DNA from: Trichocoleus sp. FACHB-40 | GTDB taxonomy: Bacteria; Cyanobacteriota; Cyanobacteriia; Cyanobacteriales; FACHB-T130 | Assembly: GCF_014695915.1 (NCBI RefSeq) | Contig: NZ_JACJPF010000052.1 | Span: forward strand, 1 to 64,000 | Direction of reading: 5' to 3' | DNA length: 64,000 bases | Part shown: positions 24,228-32,812 of the stretch, piece by piece | Position numbering within the stretch: the first letter of the stretch is position 1 | How the letters are laid out: every line of letters begins with the position of its first letter | Program-made: the position numbers and the translations under genes | Notes under the pieces: generated by a model | Seen by the model: only the letters and a program-made list of their open reading frames with translations | Databases searched by the model: none | Told to the model about the DNA's origin: nothing

Positions 24228-24677
24228 TTAAAAAATAGAGAACCAAGGCTTCTTCGGTGCCACCACTTCCACCGGAGCGTCTTCTGGATTGGAGAAGACA
24301 AACCCCTGCTCTAAATTGCCGCCCCTGAGGTGGGAACGTGGTTCGCTAACCGCCTCTAAATAACCCAAATCCGTAATCTTGCTTAAGCAATTATGCGGAG
24401 ATACGCTCTCAGACCGAGCAGCATCGCTTTGGTTATCTGTGTTTATACTATCCGTTTCACCTGGATTGGGTCTGCCAATTTGGCAGTTTTCTTTGAGCAA
24501 TCGGTTGTAAGTACGGTAGGGGATGTAGTGTAAAGGATTGTAACCAGAAAACCTTAGAAGCAAAACACAAGCCCAGGAGTATTTTCCAGCTAGGATAGCT
24601 TCGACAACTTGATTCAACTGTTCGGGATTTATGGTTTTGTCAAGATTGGGATTAGAACAGGGAATGTGATAAGTCAT
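24228..24677 (-). CDS. HetP-family regulatory protein
   Basis: A 149-residue protein. The N-terminal half is the conserved HetP core: [53 protein letters not shown]. The C-terminal half ([20 protein letters not shown]) is variable. HetP in Nostoc commits cells to heterocyst formation, but homologues are also found in filamentous species that form no heterocysts, so this gene does not prove diazotrophy. It lies 36 bp downstream of the HlyD gene on the same strand, and could be cotranscribed with the exporter. Confidence 0.85.
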   Translation of the reverse strand: MTYHIPCSNPNLDKTINPEQLNQVVEAILAGKYSWACVLLLRFSGYNPLHYIPYRTYNRLLKENCQIGRPNPGETDSINTDNQSDAARSESVSPHNCLSKITDLGYLEAVSEPRSHLRGGNLEQGFVFSNPEDAPVEVVAPKKPWFSIF

Positions 24678-24713
24678 AGCGATCGCCCTTTTTACTAAAC
24701 TGTTTTTTGCGTT

Positions 24714-26405
24714 TTATAAATTGATGCCGCCTTTTTGCAGCTGCCGGATCGGATCTAGCAAGATGTCGGCGATGCGACGATGCCGGATGATAATATCAGC
24801 GGTCGCTGTCTGACCCGTCTTAAAGTGGATGGTTTGATTATTGGCGGTGACAGAATTCCGGTCTAGCGCCACTTCTACCCGATAAACTGTGCCGAGACGT
24901 TCATCGGGTTTAGCATCGGGGGATACGGATAGTACCTTCCCGGAAACGGTACCGTAGTCTTGATAAGGAAAAGCGTCAAATTTGATTTGCACCGACATTC
25001 CTGTCTTGACAAAGCCTGCTTCTTGATTGGGCAAGCTAGCCGATAAAATTAGAGGTGCTTTGTCAGCAGCCAGTTCGGCAACGGTCTGTCCAGGTTGCAC
25101 AACAACGCCTGTGTTGTGGATGTTGAGGGATGACACGACACCATCTACGGGAGCGTAGAGAAACCGCTGTTTTAGCTTGCTCTTAGCACTGATAAGCAGA
25201 TTTTTATTTTCAGCAATTTTAGCTTTGAGCTGGGTGATTTCTACTTCCAGTTGCTGAATTTGCTGCTGTGCCTCTAACTGCGTTCGGCGTGCTTCGGCTT
25301 GCTTCTGGTGCAGCTGTGCTTGCAGTTGCTCGGCTTGGGCTTGAGTTTGCTGGAGTTCGCCTTGGGTTTCGGTAATGGCGCTTTGGCGATCGCGTAATGC
25401 TTGCTCGGCTTGAAACAGTTGTTCCTTGACACCCGTATCCTCTTCCAGCTTGTTTTTGGTAATAGCACTTTGGCGATCGCGTAAAACTTGCTGGGAATCA
25501 AACAGATATTTTTTGGCGATCGCACCTTCTTCCACCAGAGGCTTAAGCCGTTCCACTTCCTCAGCCGCCGCCGCCGCATCCGCTTGCCGTTGCACCAGCA
25601 GTTCTTGCGCCGTACCGGAGAGCGGTTTTAGCCGTTCTAGTCTTGCCTGATTTGCCGCTGTATCCGCCAGATATTCAGTCAGCAGCTTTTGGGAAGCAGC
25701 TGTCTTGGCATTAGCTTGGGCGATCGCAGCAGCAGCAGCCTCAACGTCCGCCTTAGCAATTTCCGCACGAGTTCCGCTTTCTTGACGCATTTTTTCAATA
25801 AGCCTTTGCTTCTGGCTTAACTCGATTTGGTTGGTTCCCAGCATTTGCTCTAACCGTTCCACTTCACCAGTAGCAATTTGAGTATCCAGTTCCACCAACA
25901 TCTGCCCGGCTTTCACCGCTTGCCCTTCTTTGACGGCAATATTGACAACCTTGCCCATTTCCACCGGGTCAATTTTATAAACCTCCCCTTTAGGCACTAA
26001 TCGCCCTTGGGCGTGTCCCACTTCATCAATTTGCCCAAAGCAAGCCCACACAGCAAATGCCGCACAAAAAACTAACCCTCCCAATACCAGTTTTCGGGGG
26101 AGTGTTGAAGGCGGCTCTTCCAGAACATTTTGTAGGGAAGTAGACCAGTTGCCCGAAGCAGGTGCTGAGTGTTTCGGCTCTTGGTTTCCGGTTCTAGTGC
26201 GGAGTGAAAAGCCAGAAGATTTGGGTTCTGATTGGGGACTTTGTACGGAGACAGCTGTACCTCCATAGATAGATGCAGCCTCACTACTTCTATCGTCGGA
26301 TAGGTCTACGGGAAGGTCTTCCCAGCTATTCCCAACAGCAGCCGATAATGTGGCTGGCGGGTTAAAGGGCTCTGAGTTGGGAATCGGTACGATTCGTTTT
26401 TCCAT
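24714..26405 (-). CDS. HlyD-family periplasmic adaptor of a type I-like exporter
   Basis: A 563-residue protein. A disordered cytosolic N-terminus (about 1-100) is followed by one membrane helix (LVLGGLVFCAAFAVWACFG, about 106-125), a biotinyl-lipoyl-like piece (AQGRLVPKGEVYKIDPVEMG), a long coiled coil rich in Gln, Ala and Glu (about 180-410) and the beta-barrel (FLYAPVDGVVSSLNIHNTGV, about 415-550). It would bridge the C39 ABC transporter at 26695 to an outer-membrane TolC-type channel, which is not in the window. The coiled coil contains an internal duplication (two copies of LRDRQSAIT with neighbouring residues). Confidence 0.9.
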   Translation of the reverse strand: MEKRIVPIPNSEPFNPPATLSAAVGNSWEDLPVDLSDDRSSEAASIYGGTAVSVQSPQSEPKSSGFSLRTRTGNQEPKHSAPASGNWSTSLQNVLEEPPSTLPRKLVLGGLVFCAAFAVWACFGQIDEVGHAQGRLVPKGEVYKIDPVEMGKVVNIAVKEGQAVKAGQMLVELDTQIATGEVERLEQMLGTNQIELSQKQRLIEKMRQESGTRAEIAKADVEAAAAAIAQANAKTAASQKLLTEYLADTAANQARLERLKPLSGTAQELLVQRQADAAAAAEEVERLKPLVEEGAIAKKYLFDSQQVLRDRQSAITKNKLEEDTGVKEQLFQAEQALRDRQSAITETQGELQQTQAQAEQLQAQLHQKQAEARRTQLEAQQQIQQLEVEITQLKAKIAENKNLLISAKSKLKQRFLYAPVDGVVSSLNIHNTGVVVQPGQTVAELAADKAPLILSASLPNQEAGFVKTGMSVQIKFDAFPYQDYGTVSGKVLSVSPDAKPDERLGTVYRVEVALDRNSVTANNQTIHFKTGQTATADIIIRHRRIADILLDPIRQLQKGGINL

Positions 26406-26539
26406 ATTAGTCAGGCAGAATTAAGAAATTCAGCGTCAATAGCCTTGTATTACCTCGATTTATCCAGAATTGCCTTATAGATTGCCTGAGTTCTATCGGG
26501 TTGATGGCTCAATCTTTGGCTCACCTCTTCTAGTTGCCA

Positions 26540-26660
26540 ATTCAGAACCCAATACTTTTTGGTTAAGGCTTGATCCCCCTAACCTCCCTTTTTACGGGGG
26601 TTAGGGGGATCTCTTTGGACTAAACATCGCTAACCGAGATGTATTGATTCAGAACCCAAG
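26540..26660. repeat. MITE-like palindromic element with direct flanks
   Basis: A perfect hairpin GATCCCCCTAACC / GGTTAGGGGGATC (26572-26611) lies inside weaker outer arms (CAATAC...GGTTAAG at 26550-26567 and CTAACC...GTATTG at 26630-26647). Both sides carry ATTCAGAACCCAA. The direct flanks look like a target-site duplication, but could be part of the element. Confidence 0.45.
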
Positions 26661-26694
26661 AACATCCAGAGTTATCCGAGGTATGCAAGTTGGA

Positions 26695-29600
26695 TTAAAG
26701 ATCGAGCTGCTGTTGCGCTAGGTGGTAATAAAGTCCTTGCAGCGCAATTAGTTCCTCGTGAGTGCCGCGTTCAACCAAAATGCCTCGATCTAGCACTAGG
26801 ATGCAATCGGCTCCGCGAACGGTAGAAAGTCGGTGAGCAATGATAAAACTCGTGCGATCGCGGCTAATACGAGCGAGATTCTGCTGAAATCGTCGCTCAG
26901 AATCCGTATCTAGAGAGCTAGTTGCTTCATCTAAAATCAGGATGCGAGGATCGCCGAGTAAAGCACGAGCGATCGCAATCCGTTGTCGCTGTCCTCCAGA
27001 GAGATTCGTACCCCGTTCCCCAACTTTCGTGTTGTATCCCAAGGGCATATCTTGAATAAACGCATGGGCTTCTGCCAGTTTAGCAACTTCCACCACTTGC
27101 TCTAGCGTATACTCGTCAGCGTAAAGCGTGATGTTTTCTATAATAGTTCCCGAAAACAGAAAACATTCCTGCGGCACCACACCCAACTGCCTTCGCAACG
27201 ATTGGGGAGAAGCGTGTCGAATATCGTGTCCATCTACACAGATTCGACCACTGGTAGGGTGATATAAACCTTGTAGCAGACTAACTAAGGTACTTTTGCC
27301 GGAACCACTGCGCCCCACAATCGCCACGGTTTGCCCAGCCGCCACCTCAAATGAAATATTCTGGAGCGTGTTGCGCTCCTCCTCCTGAGAGTAACGAAAC
27401 GTAACGTTCTCTAACTTCACCTCACCCCTCAGATGAGGCAGAACAAGTAGAGGTTGTTGGGGATTTTCTTCAGGTTGGGCTGAAAATACATCATTCAGCC
27501 GTTCCACAGAAACCATCACTTCTTGCAGTTCATCCCACAAGTTCACCAACGCCAGCACGGGGTTGATGACATTGCCAATCAGCATATTGAATGCGACAAA
27601 CTGACCGATAGTGAGCTGATTCTGCATTACGAGTGTCGCCCCATACCAAAGCAATGCAGTACTACCCAAAGTATTAATTAAGCCGCCAGTTGCTTGCAAC
27701 CCATTTGCCAGTTTTTGCCCCCGAAATCGCGCATTTAACGTACCAGTTAACCGATCTTCCCAACGCCAGCGCAACTCTCGCTCTGCTGCTGCTGCTTTTA
27801 CCGTAGCAACGCCGTTCATCATTTCCACAAGGGAGGAGTTTTGCGCTGCTTCCTCAGCAAAGACTTCCCGCGACACCTTTCTGAGGAATGGACTCGCCAC
27901 AACTGTCAAAATGGCGATGGGGGGAATCAGTGCCAAAACCAAGACCGTCAAACGCCAGTTATAATACGCCATCAACCCCACATAGACAATTGCCATTGAG
28001 GCATCTAACCAAGCGGTGACAGCTTGGCGCGTTAGAAACATCTGGATTTTCTGGTTTTCCTGCACCCGCGTAATAATGTCTCCCACGTGGCGGGATTCAA
28101 AAAACTTCAGGGGTAAGGTCAAAGTATGGCTGATAAACCCACCGATCAGGGTGAGGTCTAATCGGTTGGCAAAATAATCCAGCAGGTATTGGCGAATAGC
28201 ACTTAAGCCGATGCGCCAAATGCCAAAAAGTAGCAATCCAATGGCGAAGACGTGTAGGGTGATAAAGCTTTTGTTGACAACAACCCGGTCGAGAATGATT
28301 TGGGTAAATAGGGGGGTAATTAGTCCAAAAACCTGGATTAGCAAAGATGCTAAGATAATTTGCCCGATTAGGGAGCGGTAAGGCAACAATATGCCCCAGA
28401 AGCTACCGAGAGAGCGTTTCTCACTTTGGACTGTTTGCAGTCGTTCTGTGGGGTCGAGGAGTAAGGCGTATCCCGTCCAATTAGCTTGAAATTCCTGGTG
28501 AGAAAGCGATCGCCTGCCTACTGCGGGATCGGCAATCAGGATGCGCCTCCCTTTGACTTGGTAGACAACGACATAATGATCGCCTTGCCAGTGGGCAATC
28601 CAAGGGTTAGTCCGATCTACCAAGCGGCTTAAAGAAGCCCGCACGGGACGCGCATGAAACCCCACGCTTTCGGCAGCAGTAGCTAAGCCTTTAGTCAGGG
28701 AGGCACCGAAACGTCCTACGCCAGCTAGATTGCGGAGGGAATTGAGACTAAACCGTTTGCCCCAATACTGTCCGATCATTGCTAAGCAAGTGGCACCGCA
28801 ATCAGCGGTACTCTGCTGTTGAATGAATGGATAGCGTTGTCCTAACAATCGCCGAGGCTTTAATGGTTTGGGAAAAGCAATTGGTTGTTGGTTGTCTGTT
28901 CCCCCTTCTTTCCCTCCTGTTGATGAAGGTGATGAAAGGGGAGTTTGTCCGTTATTCAGTGACGGCTGACGATTGACAGAGACGCGATGAATCGGCATTA
29001 CCGCCTGATGACTCGCTAGCTTTTGATGTCCGTTGCTAGCACTATCGCTGGATACAACTGCTAAAAGCGGAGCGATCGCGATCGCTGCTTCCCAATGTTC
29101 TGTGGGCAGATGGTAAACCACTAAATCTGTCTGTGCAACCCAATCTGTGGGCGTTGGATTTGGATATCCCCAGCTTTCTCCTACTGCTGGTGGCTGCGAT
29201 CCGTGAATTTGCCCATTGCCAAGCCAGAAGCGACCCGTTTCTGCGGGAATATACTCCAGCGACTCGCCAGCAGAGATCCGTATTTCTACTAGGTAGGGTA
29301 AGAGTTGCCGCAGACTTAGGCTGGGAAGCGATCGCAATTCTGTAGCGGTTTTTAAGAAAATTAGACATTGCCGCTCCTGAGAGAGTTTCAGCAAGTAGTC
29401 TCTCAGATTCGGAAGTCGCTCTAACCAAGTTTCCAATTGTGCAATTGGAATCCTTGCTGCTACACCTGCACTGGCAGCGATCGCTTTTGGCATCCTTACG
29501 CTTAGGGCGCTTTGTAGCTCCATATTGCCGAATAAAGCTTCTGCACCAAAATTTTCGCCTGCTTCCAGTACTAGAGCGGAAACTTCTCTTCCCTGCGTAG

Positions 29601-29892
29601 CATCAAAACCAAGCAGCCGTACCCGACCTTGGCAAATTATATAAAACCAATCAGTGTTTTCTCGATCTGGTTCACTATGAACGGAATTTCCTGGGGGAGG
29701 GGATACATTATAGCTAACCAAGGGATCGCCAAGTTGAAACTCACACATTTCAAACACTTGGTTAAATTCCGATGCCTGATTGGGATCTGATTGAGATAGC
29801 CTCAGTAGGTTGAGGATATTTGCAAGACTATGAGAAGCGTTCTCAAGGTTCTGAGGCGGAGGATGCTCTGGCAATCCTAACATCCGATTCAT
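26695..29892 (-). CDS. cNMP-binding / C39-peptidase ABC exporter
   Basis: A 1065-residue protein with four parts. A cyclic-nucleotide-binding-like domain (about 40-170, ending in the SxR-type region of the cupin fold; a second weak copy may follow). The C39 peptidase domain (about 350-480) with the catalytic Cys in QQSTADCGATCLAMIGQYWG and later His in HWQGDHYVVVY and Asp in IADPAVG. Six membrane helices (about 500-790). The ATPase has GRSGSGKSTL (about 855), LSGGQRQRIAIARALL (about 960), ILILDEATSSLD and the H-loop IIAHRLSTV. It should cleave GG leaders and export the peptides; the peptide at 23630 is the evident candidate. The regulatory head may tie export to a nucleotide or redox signal. 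Confidence 0.9.
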   Translation of the reverse strand: MNRMLGLPEHPPPQNLENASHSLANILNLLRLSQSDPNQASEFNQVFEMCEFQLGDPLVSYNVSPPPGNSVHSEPDRENTDWFYIICQGRVRLLGFDATQGREVSALVLEAGENFGAEALFGNMELQSALSVRMPKAIAASAGVAARIPIAQLETWLERLPNLRDYLLKLSQERQCLIFLKTATELRSLPSLSLRQLLPYLVEIRISAGESLEYIPAETGRFWLGNGQIHGSQPPAVGESWGYPNPTPTDWVAQTDLVVYHLPTEHWEAAIAIAPLLAVVSSDSASNGHQKLASHQAVMPIHRVSVNRQPSLNNGQTPLSSPSSTGGKEGGTDNQQPIAFPKPLKPRRLLGQRYPFIQQQSTADCGATCLAMIGQYWGKRFSLNSLRNLAGVGRFGASLTKGLATAAESVGFHARPVRASLSRLVDRTNPWIAHWQGDHYVVVYQVKGRRILIADPAVGRRSLSHQEFQANWTGYALLLDPTERLQTVQSEKRSLGSFWGILLPYRSLIGQIILASLLIQVFGLITPLFTQIILDRVVVNKSFITLHVFAIGLLLFGIWRIGLSAIRQYLLDYFANRLDLTLIGGFISHTLTLPLKFFESRHVGDIITRVQENQKIQMFLTRQAVTAWLDASMAIVYVGLMAYYNWRLTVLVLALIPPIAILTVVASPFLRKVSREVFAEEAAQNSSLVEMMNGVATVKAAAAERELRWRWEDRLTGTLNARFRGQKLANGLQATGGLINTLGSTALLWYGATLVMQNQLTIGQFVAFNMLIGNVINPVLALVNLWDELQEVMVSVERLNDVFSAQPEENPQQPLLVLPHLRGEVKLENVTFRYSQEEERNTLQNISFEVAAGQTVAIVGRSGSGKSTLVSLLQGLYHPTSGRICVDGHDIRHASPQSLRRQLGVVPQECFLFSGTIIENITLYADEYTLEQVVEVAKLAEAHAFIQDMPLGYNTKVGERGTNLSGGQRQRIAIARALLGDPRILILDEATSSLDTDSERRFQQNLARISRDRTSFIIAHRLSTVRGADCILVLDRGILVERGTHEELIALQGLYYHLAQQQLDL

Positions 29893-30339
29893 TTATTAGC
29901 CTCTTAGCTTTCAAAGTTTAACTTTGTTCGTTTTAGGTTTTTGTTAAAAACACTAAGAAAAGGGTAACGGTATTTCCCCTTTGATCATGTATTAGTGAAT
30001 TTACGTAGTGCTGTCAATATAGCCTCTAATAATTTATCAAATCTTTACTACAACTTTATGAAATCTTTATTTTAACTTCATGATAAAAAATATGAAGAGC
30101 TTTAACAGAAGTTATAAGACAATTTTATATTTTTATGCCTAACTAAACTAAGCTAGAAAATTGGAACATTTAAGACATGATGATTTAAAACATCTGTAAC
30201 AGATTCCTCTTTGATAGCGAAGACATCTAGAGGCACTACGGGAAATGCCAAGGCATCAGGGTGACAATATGATTTATTTAACAAACAATACTTCTCGGAT
30301 AAGACTTGACCCCCCCTAGCCCCCTTAAAAAGGAAGCTA
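29893..30339. other. promoter region of the exporter plus a short orphan coding scrap
   Basis: The AT-rich part 29893-30150 is the likely promoter region of the minus-strand exporter. On the minus strand 30153-30290 reads LSEKYCLLNKSYCHPDALAF, then PVVPLDVFAIKEESVTDVLN and a stop at 30153. It looks coding but has no start; it is cut off by a G/C hairpin (CCCCCCTAGCCCCC) and the IS remnant. It may be a truncated small gene. Confidence 0.35.
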
Positions 30340-31063
30340 CCGTGTACAAACAAGTGGAGTCTGAGCAAGTTTCCATCCGAGGAAGAGCCACTCCAACTGC
30401 CGCAGACCATGAACTAGAGTGGGCATTCCAGGGAGACGCTGGGAGCGATAACCCGACCATCCTCTGAGTCCGGCAATTAACCAGGTTGCCCAAGCTAAAG
30501 AATTGGGGAGATAAGGATTTTGCTGTTTTTGAGTGCGTCCTTGCAACGAAGGTGCCAGTTGAGTCAGGCAGTGCTGCTGCTCCGAAGTGAAAGCAACCGA
30601 GGCAGGTAAAGTCTGGGTTATCTCGCCCTTCCACCAGTTGCAGGGTTCGCACAGCAATTGATAGAGCCAGGACACTCAAACGCTCAATAGCTTCTATCGA
30701 TTCGAGTTGAGTGACTTCGAGATTCAGTCCTACCTACTTGAGGGTGGCAAACAGTTGCTCAATCCGCCAGCGCCAGCAATACCACTCAATCACTTCGAGT
30801 GCCTGTTCCAGACAAAAGACTTCATGGGTGGTCAACAGTCACCAATGAATCGGTTTTTGTCCCGCCGGTGGGTTGACCTCCTTTGCCTCGACTGTACAAA
30901 GACGGACACTGGTGGGATAGTCTTGGGCATTGAGGTTATCGGGTCGTTGAATGTCTACCCTGGCAATACGAACACTCACCAGGGCTTCTCGTGCGGTTTG
31001 CTCCCGGCGAGGCTCGTCTACTACCTGCACGGTGTAAGTCCCTTCACACGGTTGGGTACCTAA
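30340..31063 (-). pseudogene. decayed IS4-type transposase
   Basis: The minus strand carries REALVSVRIARVDIQRPDNL, an in-frame TGA after KPIHW, then LEVIEWYCWRWRIEQLFATL with a TAG, then LSVLALSIAVRTLQLVEGRD. After a frameshift comes GWSGYRSQRLPGMPTLVHGL. WYCWRWRIEQLF is the Y(2)R/E signature region of IS4 transposases. Two stops, one frameshift and a missing N-terminus make it non-functional. No intact inverted ends were found. Confidence 0.8.
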
Positions 31064-31064
31064 G

Positions 31065-31175
31065 GTAGTAGCGCGTCTAGGCTAAAATGCTGGGTTGAAC
31101 AAATGTGGCAAAGGTTACATTTCGAGCTTTTTAGCCCTCAGCAAACCCAGCAAATTAAGCTTGTCGCTCTACTAC
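31065..31175. repeat. imperfect long palindrome (MITE-like)
   Basis: The left end GTAGTAGCGCG pairs with CGCTCTACTAC at the right end, and inside it AATGCTGGGTT pairs with AACCCAGCAAATT. The total is about 111 bp with a variable centre. It lies next to the IS4 remnant and could be its end or an independent small element. Confidence 0.5.
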
Positions 31176-31225
31176 TTTTGACTGAATCCATTTGTTGGTA
31201 TGCAGCCTGAAAGTTTCTGTTGTAA

Positions 31226-32506
31226 TTATGAATTAGGCTGAGGTTTGATTACACCAATCTTTGTATATATTGGGTGGATTAATCGTCTTAAAGTAGGTAA
31301 CTCTTTGGCAAAAAGTAAGGAACCTAAGATACAAAAACTGCCAGCAATAATTAAGGTGTTGGGCGCGCCAATTTGATTGGCTAAACTACCAGCAAATAAA
31401 TTGCCCAAGGGAACGACACCAAAAAATGCCATTGTGTAGATGCTCATCACCCGTCCGCGTTTATCATCTTCGACAATTGTTTGAACAACTGTGTTACTAG
31501 ATGTGAATTGCATAATAAAACCCAATCCCACGATTAACATCATCACTAGAGAAAGCGCCAGTACGCGGGATAAAGAAAAACCAATTAGTCCAATTCCCAT
31601 AAAGGCTGGTGAATAAGCAATGAATTTTCCTAGTCCTAAAACACTTTGTCGCGTAGTTAGATAAACCGCACCTACTAACGCTCCAACTCCGGAAGCAGCC
31701 ATTAGAAAACCCAGAGTTTCAGCGCCACCGCCAAGAATTTTAGTGGCAAAAATTGGCACGAGAACGGTATATTGCATTCCCATAAAGCTGACTAAAGCCA
31801 GCAACAGGATAATGGCGCGAATGGGTGGAAACCCGAAGGTATATACAAATCCTTCTTTCAATCTCTGCAAAGGATGAGTGTTTGTAACGTTGAGTTTTTT
31901 GGGCTTTAGCTTCATTGCTAATAAAGCAGCAATCACCGCAATGTAGCTGAGTCCATCAATTAGAAAACAGTAAGCAGATCCAACTGAAGCAACAAGCAGT
32001 CCTCCAATAGCAGGCCCAATTAATCTGGCTCCATTAAACATTGAAGAATTGAGAGCGATCGCATTCGCTAAATCGTCTTTTCTTTCTACGATTTCTGGCA
32101 CGAAAGCTTGACGAGCTGGCGCATCAAAGGCGCTCACAACTCCTTGAAATATACTCAAAAATATCAGATGCCAAATATTTACTATTCCTGTAAACGCTAT
32201 AAAAGCAAGCGCTAAGGATTGGATCATAGAAAGTATTTGAGTAATGACTAAGATCCGGTGGCGGGGGAATTTATCTACTAAAACACCCCCGATAGGGGTG
32301 AGAATAAAGCTAGGAAATTGACCTGCAAATCCCACAACACCGAGTAATAAGGCGGAATTAGTCAGGCTATAAACTAGCCAAATCGTAGCAACTTGAGTCA
32401 TCCAACTTCCAATTAGAGAAAGCCCCTGACCTCCAAAAAATAACCGATAATTTCTCGATTTCAATGCCGGAAGAACTGGCATCAGTTTGATAGGATTTCT
32501 CTTCAT
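31226..32506 (-). CDS. MFS transporter, DHA3/EntS-like exporter
   Basis: A 426-residue membrane protein from the ATG at 32506. About twelve hydrophobic helices; after helix 1 comes GSWMTQVATIWLVYSLT, the loop 2-3 motif GGVLVDKFPRHRILV, and FDAPARQAFVPEIV after helix 4, a hallmark of the MFS_3 group that includes enterobactin and macrolide exporters. The substrate is unknown. Its neighbours (IS remnant, GH116) give no hint. A TTG eight codons upstream could extend it. Confidence 0.85.
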   Translation of the reverse strand: MKRNPIKLMPVLPALKSRNYRLFFGGQGLSLIGSWMTQVATIWLVYSLTNSALLLGVVGFAGQFPSFILTPIGGVLVDKFPRHRILVITQILSMIQSLALAFIAFTGIVNIWHLIFLSIFQGVVSAFDAPARQAFVPEIVERKDDLANAIALNSSMFNGARLIGPAIGGLLVASVGSAYCFLIDGLSYIAVIAALLAMKLKPKKLNVTNTHPLQRLKEGFVYTFGFPPIRAIILLLALVSFMGMQYTVLVPIFATKILGGGAETLGFLMAASGVGALVGAVYLTTRQSVLGLGKFIAYSPAFMGIGLIGFSLSRVLALSLVMMLIVGLGFIMQFTSSNTVVQTIVEDDKRGRVMSIYTMAFFGVVPLGNLFAGSLANQIGAPNTLIIAGSFCILGSLLFAKELPTLRRLIHPIYTKIGVIKPQPNS

Positions 32507-32665
32507 ATACCTTGGTCGTTTTTGGCTCAAACCTACGGGAGCATATATTATATTTTGTAAAGTTACTTAAAAAGTTACTGCAATCCCTCTGTCAACGGGG
32601 GGAAGTAATCAAGCAATACGGTTCGGTTAGAGCGAAAAACACTAATGTTCGCGTAGGTTGCGTTC

Positions 32666-32712
32666 AGGAACGTCACCCAATAAAAGGTAAGCATTTGTTG
32701 GGTGACGTTCCT
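32666..32712. repeat. hairpin repeat in the MFS-GH116 gap
   Basis: AGGAACGTCACCCAA and TTGGGTGACGTTCCT form a perfect 15-bp stem. It is bracketed by a direct repeat: GCAATCCCTCTGTCAACGGG at 32580 and GCAATCCCTCCGTCAACGGG at 32728. The rest of 32507-32812 holds no gene. Confidence 0.7.
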
Positions 32713-32812
32713 ACAATTATTTTTTACTGCAATCCCTCCGTCAACGGGAGGAGGTAATTAAGTCAAAAGTCAAAATGATTCTTTCCTTCCCAGGCTGAGC
32801 ATGGGAACGAGT

